A stretch of 64,000 bases of DNA from Blautia glucerasea (GCF_020537505.1 NZ_JAJBMO010000018.1:18219-82218); one strand, 5' to 3'. Positions 27,981 to 36,392 are shown, numbered from the stretch's first letter. Numbers and translations: made by a program. Notes: generated from the sequence alone by a model not told the origin.

Positions 27981-29522
27981 ATGGAATTCATTTGTGTTAA
28001 ATTTTTTCAATAATGTTACTTGCTCTAAAGGCGAGATTTTTAATGAAAAATCGGACCAGTATAAATCCAGATTTGAACTGGTTGTCTGGTTCCCATATTC
28101 TATTTTATTCAAAAATTCCTGGACTCTGTTAATTCCGAGCTGCGAATCAATTGCCTGGAAATACCAGTTAACGGAATTTTGCATAGCAGAGTTTAAATCC
28201 TGATCAGCTTCCCAGGATGGAAAAGGAAAGGCATCACCATTCCATGTCATGGAAGAGTGTTCTGGTGTGATGATTCCGGATTCCAACCCTAATAATGCAT
28301 CGTATATTTTGTAGGTAGACTCTGGCGGAATACGTTTGGTGGCTTCTTCAAGATCGTATATTTTCCAGGAATCCAAATTATTGTCATACAAAACAAATGA
28401 TCCATCATATGTTCCAAATGTTTCGGATATATCTAACAGGGAGATATTTTTGTCTGTATCACTAAAATGATATACGCTTTGAGTAGAGGCATCAATGGAT
28501 AAAATGGGTGTACATCCAATAAAAACAGCACTAATGACCAGATAAATTATCAATGCTCTCATTTTTTGATAAAGAGTTTCTTTCCTAAAAACGGCGATGT
28601 TGAGAATACGTCGTTTCATCTGCCTGAAATTTCCGGACATTCCAACTGCCAGTGGAGAGGAAAAAGAGGATATTTTTTCTGCAAAATTAATCAGTGTAGT
28701 TCCATAAGCTTGGTATTCATCAGCAGAAATCATCTGCAATACAGCAGAATCACAGGCTATTTCACGGTCACAGAAAATTTCTTTTAAAGTGTACCAAACA
28801 AAAGGGTTAAACCAGTAGAGTATATTACTTATGACCATGAGGAAGCCAATAAATGTATCTTTGTGACGGTAATGCTGTAATTCGTGTAGCAGCATAAAAC
28901 GCATATCATCAGGATTCAGTTCGGAAATTAAATGGATGGGAATGTAAATCCTGGGATGTATTATTCCGATTAAAACTGGTGATTTTAAAAATGCAGTACT
29001 GTAGACTGATACTGGGTGAGAGATTTTAAGTTCCTTTAAACAATTGTAATAAATAGTTTTTACCTGCTGATTTTGAAGCGGGAGAGCAGATCTTTTTATG
29101 GAACGTACATAGTTTAATGAATGAAGGGTGAGGACTGACATAATCATAACACCCGTTATCCATATTAGAAAGAGTATGGTATTCAAGCCTCCAGAAAATT
29201 GACTACTGATGGAAACTGAAAAATCATTCACCTGGTTTAACAAAATATTTTGTGTATTACTGGTAAGTTCGGATAGCGTGTCGGTACCAGAGTTAAGTCC
29301 TGAGTCAGTTTGAAAAAAATGTAACCATGAAAAAAGTTGTGAGCCATGAATCTGTACAGGAAAAAATGGCACGGCAAGTAATAAAAATAAAAGAAAACAG
29401 AGATGGTACTGTGTAGCCGCAGATAAATATTTTTTCAGAAGTTTTTTTGTTCCGATTATTACAAGTGTAAAAATACATATGAAGATATTACTGATTAAAA
29501 AGTGGATGATCCAGTTGCTCAT
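27771..29522 (-). CDS. blaR1: BlaR1-family beta-lactam sensor/protease, C-terminally truncated
   Basis: A 583-residue M56 protein. Four N-terminal transmembrane helices surround a zinc protease site (LLHELQHYRHKD, near residue 210). The C-terminal sensor domain has penicillin-binding motifs: STYK near 407, SVN near 435 and KTGTG near 541. In BlaR1, acylation of the sensor Ser triggers protease activity that relieves BlaI repression (family knowledge). The last about ten residues come from the SNF2-type gene on the other strand: at about 27,801 the native frame is cut after ATNIQ, so perhaps 20-30 residues are missing. It overlaps the SNF2 fragment tail. It forms a pair with blaI upstream. Confidence 0.85.
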   Translation of the reverse strand: MSNWIIHFLISNIFICIFTLVIIGTKKLLKKYLSAATQYHLCFLLFLLLAVPFFPVQIHGSQLFSWLHFFQTDSGLNSGTDTLSELTSNTQNILLNQVNDFSVSISSQFSGGLNTILFLIWITGVMIMSVLTLHSLNYVRSIKRSALPLQNQQVKTIYYNCLKELKISHPVSVYSTAFLKSPVLIGIIHPRIYIPIHLISELNPDDMRFMLLHELQHYRHKDTFIGFLMVISNILYWFNPFVWYTLKEIFCDREIACDSAVLQMISADEYQAYGTTLINFAEKISSFSSPLAVGMSGNFRQMKRRILNIAVFRKETLYQKMRALIIYLVISAVFIGCTPILSIDASTQSVYHFSDTDKNISLLDISETFGTYDGSFVLYDNNLDSWKIYDLEEATKRIPPESTYKIYDALLGLESGIITPEHSSMTWNGDAFPFPSWEADQDLNSAMQNSVNWYFQAIDSQLGINRVQEFLNKIEYGNQTTSSNLDLYWSDFSLKISPLEQVTLLKKFNTNEFHLNSQNVFSVKNAIKIASTPNGNFYGKTGTGRVNGQDINGWFIGYVETSDNSYYFATNIQSYSVCNFIPG

Positions 29523-29532
29523 TCAAAACCTC

Positions 29533-29904
29533 CTATTTCTGATGTTTTGATAATAAATGGCGTAAGTTATCAATTTCTGTTGAAGAGAGCTTATCGTCTT
29601 CAAGGTAAGAAGCCAGCATAGAAGAAAGATTTCCATTATAATATCGCTTTAAAAAAGAATTGCTTTCCTGGCGTATATATTCATCTTCTTGGACTAATGG
29701 AGTATAGACAAATACCCGGCTTTGTTTTTCGTAGGAAAGAGCTTTTTTGGAAACAAGTCTCTTGATAAGAGTTTGAATTGTTTTTGGACTCCAGCTGGTA
29801 GTTAGAGTAAGTTTTTCTGTAATTTCATTTGTATTGATGGGAGCATATTTCCATACAATTTTCATAACTTCAAATTCGGCTTCTGAAATCTGGGGTAGTG
29901 ACAT
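29533..29904 (-). CDS. blaI: BlaI/MecI family repressor
   Basis: A 123-residue winged-helix repressor: ISEAEFEVMKIVWKYAPINT opens the DNA-binding domain (residues 5-75), followed by a dimerization and cleavage region. The start has AGGAGGATTTT upstream. It lies ten bases before blaR1, the usual co-operonic order. A likely operator is just upstream (29,927-29,961). No beta-lactamase or PBP target gene is present, so the pair is either a cargo remnant or controls an unlinked gene. Confidence 0.9.
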   Translation of the reverse strand: MSLPQISEAEFEVMKIVWKYAPINTNEITEKLTLTTSWSPKTIQTLIKRLVSKKALSYEKQSRVFVYTPLVQEDEYIRQESNSFLKRYYNGNLSSMLASYLEDDKLSSTEIDNLRHLLSKHQK

Positions 29905-29926
29905 AATAAAATCCTCCTGCTAAATC

Positions 29927-29961
29927 CTACATATGTAATAAATATATTATATTACTTGTAG
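29927..29961. promoter_or_regulatory. Likely BlaI operator
   Basis: An inverted repeat CTACATATGTAAT (29,927-29,939) and ATTACTTGTAG (29,951-29,961) carries the TACA/TGTA half-sites typical of BlaI/MecI operators. It lies 23 bases upstream of the blaI start and could also affect the divergent gene at 30,026. Confidence 0.6.
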
Positions 29962-30025
29962 AAGAAAAAAGTCAAATGGCAGATGATATATAGAATATAA
30001 AATTAATAATGTAGAGGCAATAAAG

Positions 30026-30439
30026 GTGAAAAAGGTAGAAATTATTGAGAGAATCACAGATGCTAATGGAAGCATAAGTGAAAACATATTGACTAGCTGG
30101 GAACATAAAAACCAATTCATACCGGAAATTATAAGGTTTGGAGAATTAAAAATATATCTACAGGAACGAATTGTTAAAAAGAATGATAGTGATGTTCATC
30201 TTTCAAAATATGAATATGATATTTTACTTCTTTTAGCGAAAAGTCCAGGTAGAATATTTGGAAAAGAAATGGTTTATGATCTGGTATGGAATGAACCTTA
30301 TTCCGGTGATTATAATGTGGTCATGCGACATATCTGCAATATCAGAGAAAAAATAGAAGATGATCCTGGACAACCATTATATATACAAACAGTACGAGGT
30401 GTAGGATATCGGTTTAATGGGAATTTAGGCAGCGAGTGA
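30026..30439 (+). CDS. Stand-alone winged-helix (OmpR-type) DNA-binding protein
   Basis: A 137-residue protein starting with GTG. Residues 40-135 are an OmpR/PhoB winged-helix domain (HLSKYEYDILLLLAKSPGRI, and YIQTVRGVGYRF). There is no receiver domain; the first 40 residues are unrelated. Such short proteins occur next to the relaxase in Tn1549-like ICEs and may regulate transfer. It cannot be phosphorylated in the usual way. Confidence 0.8.
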   Translation: MKKVEIIERITDANGSISENILTSWEHKNQFIPEIIRFGELKIYLQERIVKKNDSDVHLSKYEYDILLLLAKSPGRIFGKEMVYDLVWNEPYSGDYNVVMRHICNIREKIEDDPGQPLYIQTVRGVGYRFNGNLGSE

Positions 30440-30455
30440 AATCGCTGCCTATTAT
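30428..30455. terminator. Terminator between convergent genes
   Basis: A perfect 8-bp stem GGCAGCGA (30,428-30,435) with TCGCTGCC (30,442-30,449) and a six-base loop, followed by a T/A-rich stretch. It overlaps the stop of the winged-helix gene and faces the end of the relaxase gene, so it may work in both directions. Confidence 0.65.
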
Positions 30456-30462
30456 TATGGTT

Positions 30463-31842
30463 TTACAAAGAAGGGAGTTGGTTATGAGAAGATCTTTGTA
30501 TTTCAGGAGCATCCTGTTTGAGATATTTGGACAGGTTTTGATGTATCAATTCCAACTCTTTTATTTCTTGCTTAAAAGAAACGTATTGAGTATTTAGTGA
30601 TTCCTTTCTGGAAATAAGATCTGAAAGTTGCTCTTGTAACTTATTGGAATTAAGATGTTTCAGGTCTATACCATTTTCCTGTAAAATATGTTCAGCACCA
30701 GCGAAAAGAATAATTTGAGATTCATATTTACGGAAATAACGATCCGGATCTTTGGAGCTTTTATAATGGTCATCGTAAATTTTATTTTTCTGATATTGTT
30801 TGGCATATTTTAGCATTTCTCGAAGATGACGTATCTGAGACTCGAGAGAAACAACAGAGGTATTTACCTCTTTTTGCTGCATATGTAACAAGGCTATGCG
30901 GTCTTCAAGTTCTGAAAAATTATGTAGATTATGTGTGAGCATCTTGTTATATTCAGCAGAGACAATTTTTAAATTTTCCTTATTTGCCCATTTCTGAAGC
31001 CCAATGTTTCCTGCTATATTGGGAGCATTGGTATCTATTAATTTGTTATGAACAGAAGGAAAAATAGCTTTCTGACGTTTATTTTCAATGCGTTCTTTGA
31101 TACGTTCTTTAGTAAAATTTTTTCCTAAAGATTTAGCACTTCCACGCACTGGACGGGACATATCGGGAGAACGAAAGGTAATGTATTTTCTGCTGTTTTC
31201 GCCAAATTCTGCGTTTTTTATTTCATATCCTTTAGCTTCCATAAATGCAAGAAATTCTGAGTAAGTGGAAACAATTCGGATTGTCTGGTTGATATCTTTT
31301 CGCAGCTGCGCTTTTTTACTGGATTCAGATTTATTTGCAGCCCATTCATTGTATTTCATTCCTTTTTTACCATCTGGCATAATTGTGGACAGATTATGTT
31401 CCTGGCATAAAGTGTCGCTGAGATTTCGTATTTTCCAGTAATTCTTTTTACAGTCATGGTAATGAGAAAAAGTGATGTTATCTGCAGAACAGAAAATTAA
31501 ATGGTTATGTACATGACCTTTATCAGTGTGTGTTGTCAGAACATAGGAGTATTTTCCCTCCAGTAAGCGATCCGCAAGTTTTTTGCCAATCTGATGGGCT
31601 TCTTCATAGGAAACTTCACCAGGGGAAAATGCCTGAATCAGATGAAATGCCTTATTTGTATTGTGCGGATCTCTGCAGTCATGTGTATGATCCAAAGTGT
31701 ATTTAAAGTCAAGAACGGCTGTTTCGGGAGAGCAGGCAAAGGAAGAAATATATAGATTCTGGTCAGTTTTATCTGGATTGCAGATGTATTCTATTGCTTT
31801 ATCAACGGTTGTTTTGATACCATGGATTTTTGTAACTGCCAT
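30463..31842 (-). CDS. ICE relaxase (MOBP, VirD2-like)
   Basis: A 459-residue relaxase of the Tn1549-type ICE. The N-terminal domain has an early Tyr (KAIEYICNPDKT) and the histidine motif GHVHNHLIF at about residues 110-118. The C-terminal half is charged and helical. It nicks oriT and leads the strand into the channel. It overlaps mobC by 52 bases and is read from the same transcript. This is the second, unrelated relaxase in the window, next to the MOBQ enzyme of the inserted transposon. Confidence 0.9.
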   Translation of the reverse strand: MAVTKIHGIKTTVDKAIEYICNPDKTDQNLYISSFACSPETAVLDFKYTLDHTHDCRDPHNTNKAFHLIQAFSPGEVSYEEAHQIGKKLADRLLEGKYSYVLTTHTDKGHVHNHLIFCSADNITFSHYHDCKKNYWKIRNLSDTLCQEHNLSTIMPDGKKGMKYNEWAANKSESSKKAQLRKDINQTIRIVSTYSEFLAFMEAKGYEIKNAEFGENSRKYITFRSPDMSRPVRGSAKSLGKNFTKERIKERIENKRQKAIFPSVHNKLIDTNAPNIAGNIGLQKWANKENLKIVSAEYNKMLTHNLHNFSELEDRIALLHMQQKEVNTSVVSLESQIRHLREMLKYAKQYQKNKIYDDHYKSSKDPDRYFRKYESQIILFAGAEHILQENGIDLKHLNSNKLQEQLSDLISRKESLNTQYVSFKQEIKELELIHQNLSKYLKQDAPEIQRSSHNQLPSL

Positions 31843-32132
31843 ATTTTTTCCATTAACTCCTTTATATCGTCCAGGTCCTTTGGGTAAACTGTATTGGTAC
31901 TGTTTATACGATGGGTGATCTGATTCAAATTGCTGCTGATATTGCCCAGCAGGGTATTCATTTTTCGGATATGAGAGTAGTCTACTTCATATACAAATCC
32001 ATATAAGATCATTTTCCGTAGAAAGGCAGATTTGCTTTTCATCCTGGAAAGACGATATTTTTCTTCTAAAATGTATTGTTCGTCATCATTCAAATAAAAT
32101 TGTACGGGATGAATTCTGGTACGTTTGCTCAT
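31791..32132 (-). CDS. mobC: MobC-family relaxosome protein
   Basis: A 113-residue protein with an N-terminal ribbon-helix-helix-like segment (RIHPVQFYLNDDEQYILEEK) and the C-terminal MobC signature (LGNISSNLNQITHRINSTNT). It assists the relaxase at oriT, by homology with plasmid MobC proteins. Its start lies next to the non-coding region that probably holds oriT. Confidence 0.88.
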   Translation of the reverse strand: MSKRTRIHPVQFYLNDDEQYILEEKYRLSRMKSKSAFLRKMILYGFVYEVDYSHIRKMNTLLGNISSNLNQITHRINSTNTVYPKDLDDIKELMEKIWQLQKSMVSKQPLIKQ

Positions 32133-32532
32133 TGAAATCCTCCAATTCGTTTTTTTCTATAAAAAAGAGTACAAAAAAACTGTCTAACCAGTTCGGCTAT
32201 GACAGTTATGGTACTTGGTTTTTTGTTGGTTTGGACAGATGTATCTGTAAGTTATTTTAACAGGACTGGGTGAAAGCGTCAAATTAAGAAATTATAAAAT
32301 ATGAGAGGGCCAGGGATACTCCCTGATACATTTTGGTAGAATGAACCGGAAAGGGAATTTGACAAAATGAGCCAGTTGTCATGACACTGGCAGTGCTTGC
32401 TTCTTTTGGGGTGTAGCCTGCAAAGCAGGCTATGCAAAAGCTATAAAACATAAATGGAACTGTGAGAAGTGGTTGAGAATATAATCCTGATAGCGTATAA
32501 TCAGAGCAAGAAATCGTAAGTGAGGGATAAAT
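32133..32532. other. Candidate ICE oriT region
   Basis: About 400 bases without a supported gene, directly upstream of mobC. It contains the inverted repeat AACTGTC (32,178-32,184) and GACAGTT (32,201-32,207). An 8-bp perfect hairpin TAGCCTGC/GCAGGCTA (32,414-32,432) also lies here. The position upstream of mobC-relaxase and the inverted repeats suit an oriT, but no nick consensus was recognised. Confidence 0.45.
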
Positions 32533-32892
32533 TTGAAACGTGAGGAAATTTTTCAATATGTGAAAGAGCAATATGGAACGGAACCGGAATATTTATGGAA
32601 AAAAGATCCTGATTCTGCGGTGCTTCGACATAAAAATGGAAAATGGTATGCTATAATTATGGCAGTGGAAAAGAAAACACTGGGATTAGAAGAAGATGGA
32701 AAAATTAATATCCTGGATGTAAAATGTGACCCTGATCTGGTTGGGATGTTAATTCAAACGTATGGATTTTTACCGGGGTATCATATGAATAAGCGACACT
32801 GGATTACGATTCTTTTGGATGAATCTGTCAGTGAAGCTAAGACGCTAGATTTTCTGGATATGAGTTATGATTTAATTGACAGTGGGAAGTAA
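32533..32892 (+). CDS. MmcQ/YjbR family protein
   Basis: A 119-residue protein starting with TTG. It has the MmcQ/YjbR (CyaY-like fold) pattern: KREEIFQYVKEQYGTEPEYL at the start and a conserved YHMNKRHWITILLD near residues 80-95. Family members are thought to bind DNA, but the function is not established. It sits as a lone gene among ICE regulators. An imperfect hairpin at 32,905-32,940 may terminate it. Confidence 0.85.
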   Translation: MKREEIFQYVKEQYGTEPEYLWKKDPDSAVLRHKNGKWYAIIMAVEKKTLGLEEDGKINILDVKCDPDLVGMLIQTYGFLPGYHMNKRHWITILLDESVSEAKTLDFLDMSYDLIDSGK

Positions 32893-32945
32893 TTAAAATT
32901 AAAAAGGAAGCCTTTCAGAAAAATCTCTGATCGGCTCCCAGGTAT

Positions 32946-33296
32946 TCATTCTGGATATGTATAAGTTGATCTTTGCAACAGGATATTTTCCCAATCTCGT
33001 TCATGGCGCAACACTCGGAGAATATGAATCTCTTTTGTTTCTTCCATTATAATATAAAAAATAATAGATGGCGGAAAAGATCTTTTATGTATGGAATATC
33101 CTCTGTACAGAATTTGAGTTCGGGGAAAGGCAGTACTGAACTGGCCTAAATTCTGCATTTGTTCTTTCAGATCAGATTGAAAACGGTCAGCACGTTGCTG
33201 GCCGAATTCTTCTTCAATATAATCTGCAATGTCTGTGACATCGTAAATTGCTTCCCAGGTTAAAATAATTTTATATTCTTGCATTTCTTCGTGCAT
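32946..33296 (-). CDS. RelE/ParE family toxin
   Basis: A 116-residue protein with the ParE/RelE fold pattern: YKIILTWEAIYDVTDIADYI at the N-terminus, and IHILRVLRHERDWENIL at the C-terminus, where ParE-type toxins carry conserved Arg residues. The start overlaps the end of a small antitoxin gene by 26 bases. The expected action is growth arrest, by gyrase poisoning or mRNA cleavage depending on subfamily; which is not clear. Confidence 0.85.
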   Translation of the reverse strand: MHEEMQEYKIILTWEAIYDVTDIADYIEEEFGQQRADRFQSDLKEQMQNLGQFSTAFPRTQILYRGYSIHKRSFPPSIIFYIIMEETKEIHILRVLRHERDWENILLQRSTYTYPE

Positions 33297-33444
33297 CCCT
33301 TAATTCTGTGATTTTGCGAAAAGCATCTTCCAGTGGCAATTCACGACCAGCTTCCATATCATCAATTCCCCGGTCTAACATGCGGAGAAGATGATTGTTT
33401 TCCTGGTTTTTATCGGTTGTAGGGACTTTTTTTGTTAATTCCAT
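33271..33444 (-). CDS. Antitoxin partner of RelE/ParE toxin
   Basis: A 57-residue protein with ATG at 33,444-33,442 behind GGAGTGATTTC. It is acidic in the middle (RGIDDMEAGRELPLEDAF) and ends with a basic tail (RDARRNARI). This resembles the small antitoxins that precede ParE toxins. Its stop lies inside the toxin gene (26-base overlap in a different frame), which supports translational coupling. It was found by direct reading because it is short. Confidence 0.75.
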   Translation of the reverse strand: MELTKKVPTTDKNQENNHLLRMLDRGIDDMEAGRELPLEDAFRKITELRDARRNARI

Positions 33445-33538
33445 GAAATCACTCCAATCATACGGTTTATAAATAGTGTATGTTGTTCAGAAGTATCTAT
33501 CCATAGTTTAGCATAGAATGGGCAGCAATACAATTGAA

Positions 33539-33802
33539 TTATTTTGCAGGAGCGTCCGTCAGACCAAGAAGATATTCGCAGGAAACATTAAATACTTCGG
33601 CCAGTGCGACAACTTCGTAGTCGGGAACGAAACGTGTGCCTTGTTCAATTCGCAGGATTGCCAGATCATTAAAATCATATCCTGCAAGTTGTAATTTGGC
33701 AGCGAGTGTTTTCTGAGTAAGATTATGAGCCTTTCGTAATTCTTTTACCCGTTGTCCTATTCTGTTTTTACTGTTCGTTTTTTTATCCCAATAAATAATC
33801 AT
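33539..33802 (-). CDS. XRE-family regulator
   Basis: An 87-residue protein read from ATG 33,802, which has TGAGGATCAG upstream; a TTG 12 bases earlier is less likely. It is essentially one HTH_3 domain (RVKELRKAHNLTQKTLAAKL) ending in EYLLGLTDAP, a common form for small SOS-type or ICE repressors. Two copies of a short imperfect palindrome directly upstream (33,818-33,886) are probable operators for autoregulation. Confidence 0.85.
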   Translation of the reverse strand: MIIYWDKKTNSKNRIGQRVKELRKAHNLTQKTLAAKLQLAGYDFNDLAILRIEQGTRFVPDYEVVALAEVFNVSCEYLLGLTDAPAK

Positions 33803-33817
33803 TCTGATCCTCAAAAG

Positions 33818-33886
33818 TTTCTAAAGATGAAGTATTATTATTGATTTTAAGGAAAAATATTGTTACTATACTTCTAAAGATGAAGT
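33818..33886. promoter_or_regulatory. Paired operator-like repeats
   Basis: The sequence TTCTAAAGATGAAGT occurs at 33,819-33,833 and again at 33,872-33,886. Extended by one base, the second copy reads CTTC, seven bases, GAAG, so it is an imperfect palindrome. The pair lies between the XRE gene (leftward) and the next gene (rightward), a good place for a repressor controlling both. Confidence 0.5.
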
Positions 33887-33973
33887 TTTTGGAAAGTTTA
33901 TTTGATTTTTGAAATAAGAAAATGATAATGCTGCCTGTAATGAGAAATAATTCTAATGAGAGGTGGAAAGAAG

Positions 33974-34309
33974 ATGAATGAATTTTATGAAGCAGTATCG
34001 AATTTATTTGAGGAATTGCGCTGTGACTCCGGAGAAAGAGAATATACAGTACAGCCGGAAGAATGGAAAGAAGCAGAGAAGAATTTGAAACAAATACAAA
34101 AGAAGCTGCCACTACATCTGGAAAAAATCCCAGAGCGTGAGCAGAATTTCTGGAATAAATATCTGGATCAGTTAGAACATTTCCATTATGAAGAGGAGCA
34201 GCGGGCTTATTACCAGGGAATGATGGATGTAGTTGAGTTTCTTATTAATATAGGGGCAATAAAGAAATCCACGAATGTTAAGAGAATGATAGAAAAATAT
34301 GCACGTTAA
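33974..34309 (+). CDS. Hypothetical acidic helical protein
   Basis: A 111-residue protein from ATG 33,974, chosen because AGAGGTGGAAAG precedes it; a start at 33,956 would overlap that site. It is mostly helical, with charged N-terminal two-thirds and a conserved-looking C-terminal segment (YYQGMMDVVEFLINIGAI). I do not recognise the family with certainty; the layout is reminiscent of small DUF6809-like ICE proteins. It lies divergent to the XRE gene and may be controlled by the repeats between them. Confidence 0.65.
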   Translation: MNEFYEAVSNLFEELRCDSGEREYTVQPEEWKEAEKNLKQIQKKLPLHLEKIPEREQNFWNKYLDQLEHFHYEEEQRAYYQGMMDVVEFLINIGAIKKSTNVKRMIEKYAR

Positions 34310-34314
34310 GAGTG

Positions 34315-34342
34315 GCGGTATGGGAAACCATACCGCTTCTTC
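34315..34342. terminator. Terminator with GAAA tetraloop
   Basis: The perfect 9-bp stem GCGGTATGG (34,315-34,323) with CCATACCGC (34,328-34,336) closes a GAAA tetraloop, followed by TTCTTC. It separates the convergent genes ending at 34,309 and 34,373. Confidence 0.65.
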
Positions 34343-34372
34343 AGAATAATTCAGATAGAATTCAAATGAATT

Positions 34373-34732
34373 TCAGGGATCTTGTTTATCGTGGTCTGTA
34401 GGAATTTTGTATGTGCGCAGGTATGCTTCTACGATGGCAAGGATAGCGGTAATTTGCTCATCGTTGCATTTTGACAGGTACATGAGCAGGCGTTGATAAT
34501 CAAGATTATCTGTATGATTGTTTGGATAAAACAATGGTTCAGGAGGAACATTTAAAGCGCGTACCAGTTTTCTGATTTTATGAAAACTGGGAACTCGGCC
34601 CCCATTTTCAATTTCCTTTAAATATCGGCTGGACATTTCTGCTTTTTCAGCTAATTCTTCATAAGTCAATTTTTGCTCGTGTCGGGCGTTCTTAAAAAAC
34701 AATCCCAGTTCTTTATCTGTTTGTTTTGGCAT
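34373..34732 (-). CDS. XRE-family regulator
   Basis: A 119-residue protein from ATG 34,732; an ATG 15 bases earlier overlaps the GGAGGTG ribosome site and is rejected. Residues 8-70 form an HTH_3 domain (FFKNARHEQKLTYEELAEKA, with SSRYLKEIENGGRVPS). The C-terminal half is helical and resembles ICE regulators found near the Tn916-type sigma factor. It is a probable repressor of the excision or transfer genes; the target is not shown. Confidence 0.85.
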   Translation of the reverse strand: MPKQTDKELGLFFKNARHEQKLTYEELAEKAEMSSRYLKEIENGGRVPSFHKIRKLVRALNVPPEPLFYPNNHTDNLDYQRLLMYLSKCNDEQITAILAIVEAYLRTYKIPTDHDKQDP

Positions 34733-34747
34733 ATGATACACCTCCAT

Positions 34748-35236
34748 GTTTAGTGTATAGTTCCCTTTCTTGAAAGAAAATGAACTAATATTTCACTAAA
34801 AAAGAGGGTGATATTTCACTTTTTAAAAGACATATAAAATTCTGAATTTCCGTAAAACAGATCCGGAGGTATTGGAAAGATTAAGAATTTTATTGTCTGG
34901 TATCACATCCGTCATTACGTGACGGATGAAATAGATAAATAGTTCAAAAAAGCAAATAAATTTCTTTACCTCAAAAAGTGAATTATATGCCACAAGAAAT
35001 GATGGCAAAATATTATCTTTTGATATAAATAGCGTCCGATGGGTTAAAAACTACCCATTAGGACGTTTTTTATATACCTCAAAATACAGGAAAAACAATT
35101 TTCTCGTATTTATTAAGAAATTTTTTAAAAATTTCTTCCCACACCCCGACAAATGCACTTATCCGTTTGGGATATGTGTGAAGGGGAAGCAAGAACTTTG
35201 CTTATTGCCTACCGGCGGGGAAGGAGGTGAACTCTT
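34748..35236. other. Regulatory intergenic region of the ICE
   Basis: No gene is supported in these about 490 bases. It holds a strong terminator (35,033-35,071). A long AT palindrome AAGAAATTTTTT/AAAAATTTCTT lies at 35,119-35,141. A GC-richer stretch before the sigma-factor ribosome site could fold into a leader hairpin (CACACCCC near 35,140 with a complementary GTGTGAAGGGG near 35,176). The promoter for the sigma factor gene should be here. Confidence 0.4.
35033..35071. terminator. Strong terminator
   Basis: Arms CGTCCGATGGGT (35,033-35,044) and ACCCATTAGGACG (35,053-35,065) form a long stem with one small bulge, followed by a T-run (TTTTTTT). Confidence 0.75.
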
Positions 35237-35674
35237 ATGGAGCAATCCTCTTTTCAAGATGAGCAGACAGTCAGACATCAGTTTGATTCTCTGTGCAAGC
35301 TGGCATTGAAAAGTGAAGTTATTAATTATGAAAAGCATATGGCATATCGCCAGAAGTATGAAGTGATGTTGTCAGAATTATCAGAAAAGGAGTTGAGCAG
35401 ACTTTTTATAATGGATGAGCATGAAATGGAAACACATCGTTTTCAGGTTCTGGGTTACGACATAGAAGTCAAAGATGCATTGATTGCTGAAGCACTGCAG
35501 ACACTTACTGAAAAGAAAAGGAATGTTGTGTTATTATCATATTTTATGGATATGAGTGATGCAGACATTGCCAGAGAAATGAATCTTGTACGCAGCACAA
35601 TTAATGAGCATCGTAGACGATCACTGGAACTGATGAGAAAAAATATGGAGGAATCTGCAAATGAAAAAAAGTAA
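35237..35674 (+). CDS. Tn916-type sigma-70-like factor
   Basis: A 145-residue protein starting with ATG behind GGGAAGGAGGTG. The C-terminal half is a sigma region-4-like HTH (LTEKKRNVVLLSYFMDMSDA, then VRSTINEHRRRSLELM). It corresponds to the Orf7-type regulator of Tn916-family elements, which helps transcribe excision or transfer genes. It overlaps the next gene by 14 bases. Confidence 0.88.
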   Translation: MEQSSFQDEQTVRHQFDSLCKLALKSEVINYEKHMAYRQKYEVMLSELSEKELSRLFIMDEHEMETHRFQVLGYDIEVKDALIAEALQTLTEKKRNVVLLSYFMDMSDADIAREMNLVRSTINEHRRRSLELMRKNMEESANEKK

Positions 35675-35933
35675 AAAACAGAAATGCGCATTTGATTTGC
35701 TGCCATTCCATGTTATTGAGGCAGCATCAACTGGTGATACTGAGGCAATCCAGGCAGTGTTGAAGCATTATGAAGGGTACATAACAGTTTTAGCTACCAG
35801 AAAAATGTTTGACGAATTTGGACAGGTGCATTACTGTGTAGATGAAACTCTGCGTCAACGCCTGGAAACAAAACTGATTACTAAGACCTTGGGATTTGAT
35901 ACGAAATCATATGTAAGGAAAAGTAATCAGTAA
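35661..35933 (+). CDS. Helix-turn-helix domain protein (Tn916 Orf8-like)
   Basis: A 90-residue protein starting inside the end of the sigma-factor gene, so probably translationally coupled. Residues 12-90 match the HTH_16-type domain found next to the sigma factor in Tn916-family ICEs (FHVIEAASTGDTEAIQAVLK, then FGQVHYCVDETLRQRLETKL). It likely acts together with the sigma-like protein. Confidence 0.85.
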   Translation: MKKSKKQKCAFDLLPFHVIEAASTGDTEAIQAVLKHYEGYITVLATRKMFDEFGQVHYCVDETLRQRLETKLITKTLGFDTKSYVRKSNQ

Positions 35934-36392
35934 AGGGAGTATTTATATTAACTGCTAAAGATTTCTGCTCCCCTTTAGAAATCCGTGGGCAGTGTAACTG
36001 TACCTTGAAAATTACATATAGTTAACTTGCAGGAACGTGTGAAATAGTGGAGCTATGTAGCAAATACGCGGAGACTATCTGCTTTTTAACTTCCCGACAA
36101 ATTGTCGAGAAGTGTGGAAGTGAAAACTGAGGAAGTGCTGATTTTGGCATTGAAGGAAAGGTACGAGCGAGAAATATATTGTTACCAACAGAGCTTAGGA
36201 ACTTTGTAGCGAGGAAACTGTTTTTGATAATGATACTTCCGATAAAGATTCGGTCTGAAAAGATGGTGCAAATCCAATGAGGCCATGCCTGGTGGCTGCC
36301 TGCAGGTTTTTGATAAAATGCCTGTTGATAAAAGAACATTTTAACCATGAAGTGTTTTTTTATCAGCGGGCATAAAAAGAGGGGGTGACAAT
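35934..36392 (+). other. Long structured leader before xis
   Basis: This 459-base gap holds no supported gene. It contains a possible stem around GCCATGCCTGGTGGC (36,282-36,296). A long hairpin directly before the excisionase ribosome site has arms 36,319-36,333 (TGCCTGTTGATAAAA) and 36,355-36,372 (TTTTTTATCAGCGGGCA). Regions of this kind precede xis in Tn916-like elements. A cis-acting or trans-acting RNA controlling Xis/Int is possible. Confidence 0.4.

Noticed and set aside
35934..36392. Group II intron or known riboswitch before xis
   Set aside because: No domain V-like motif, no 5' GUGYG start and no recognisable ligand-binding core. Only generic hairpins are seen.
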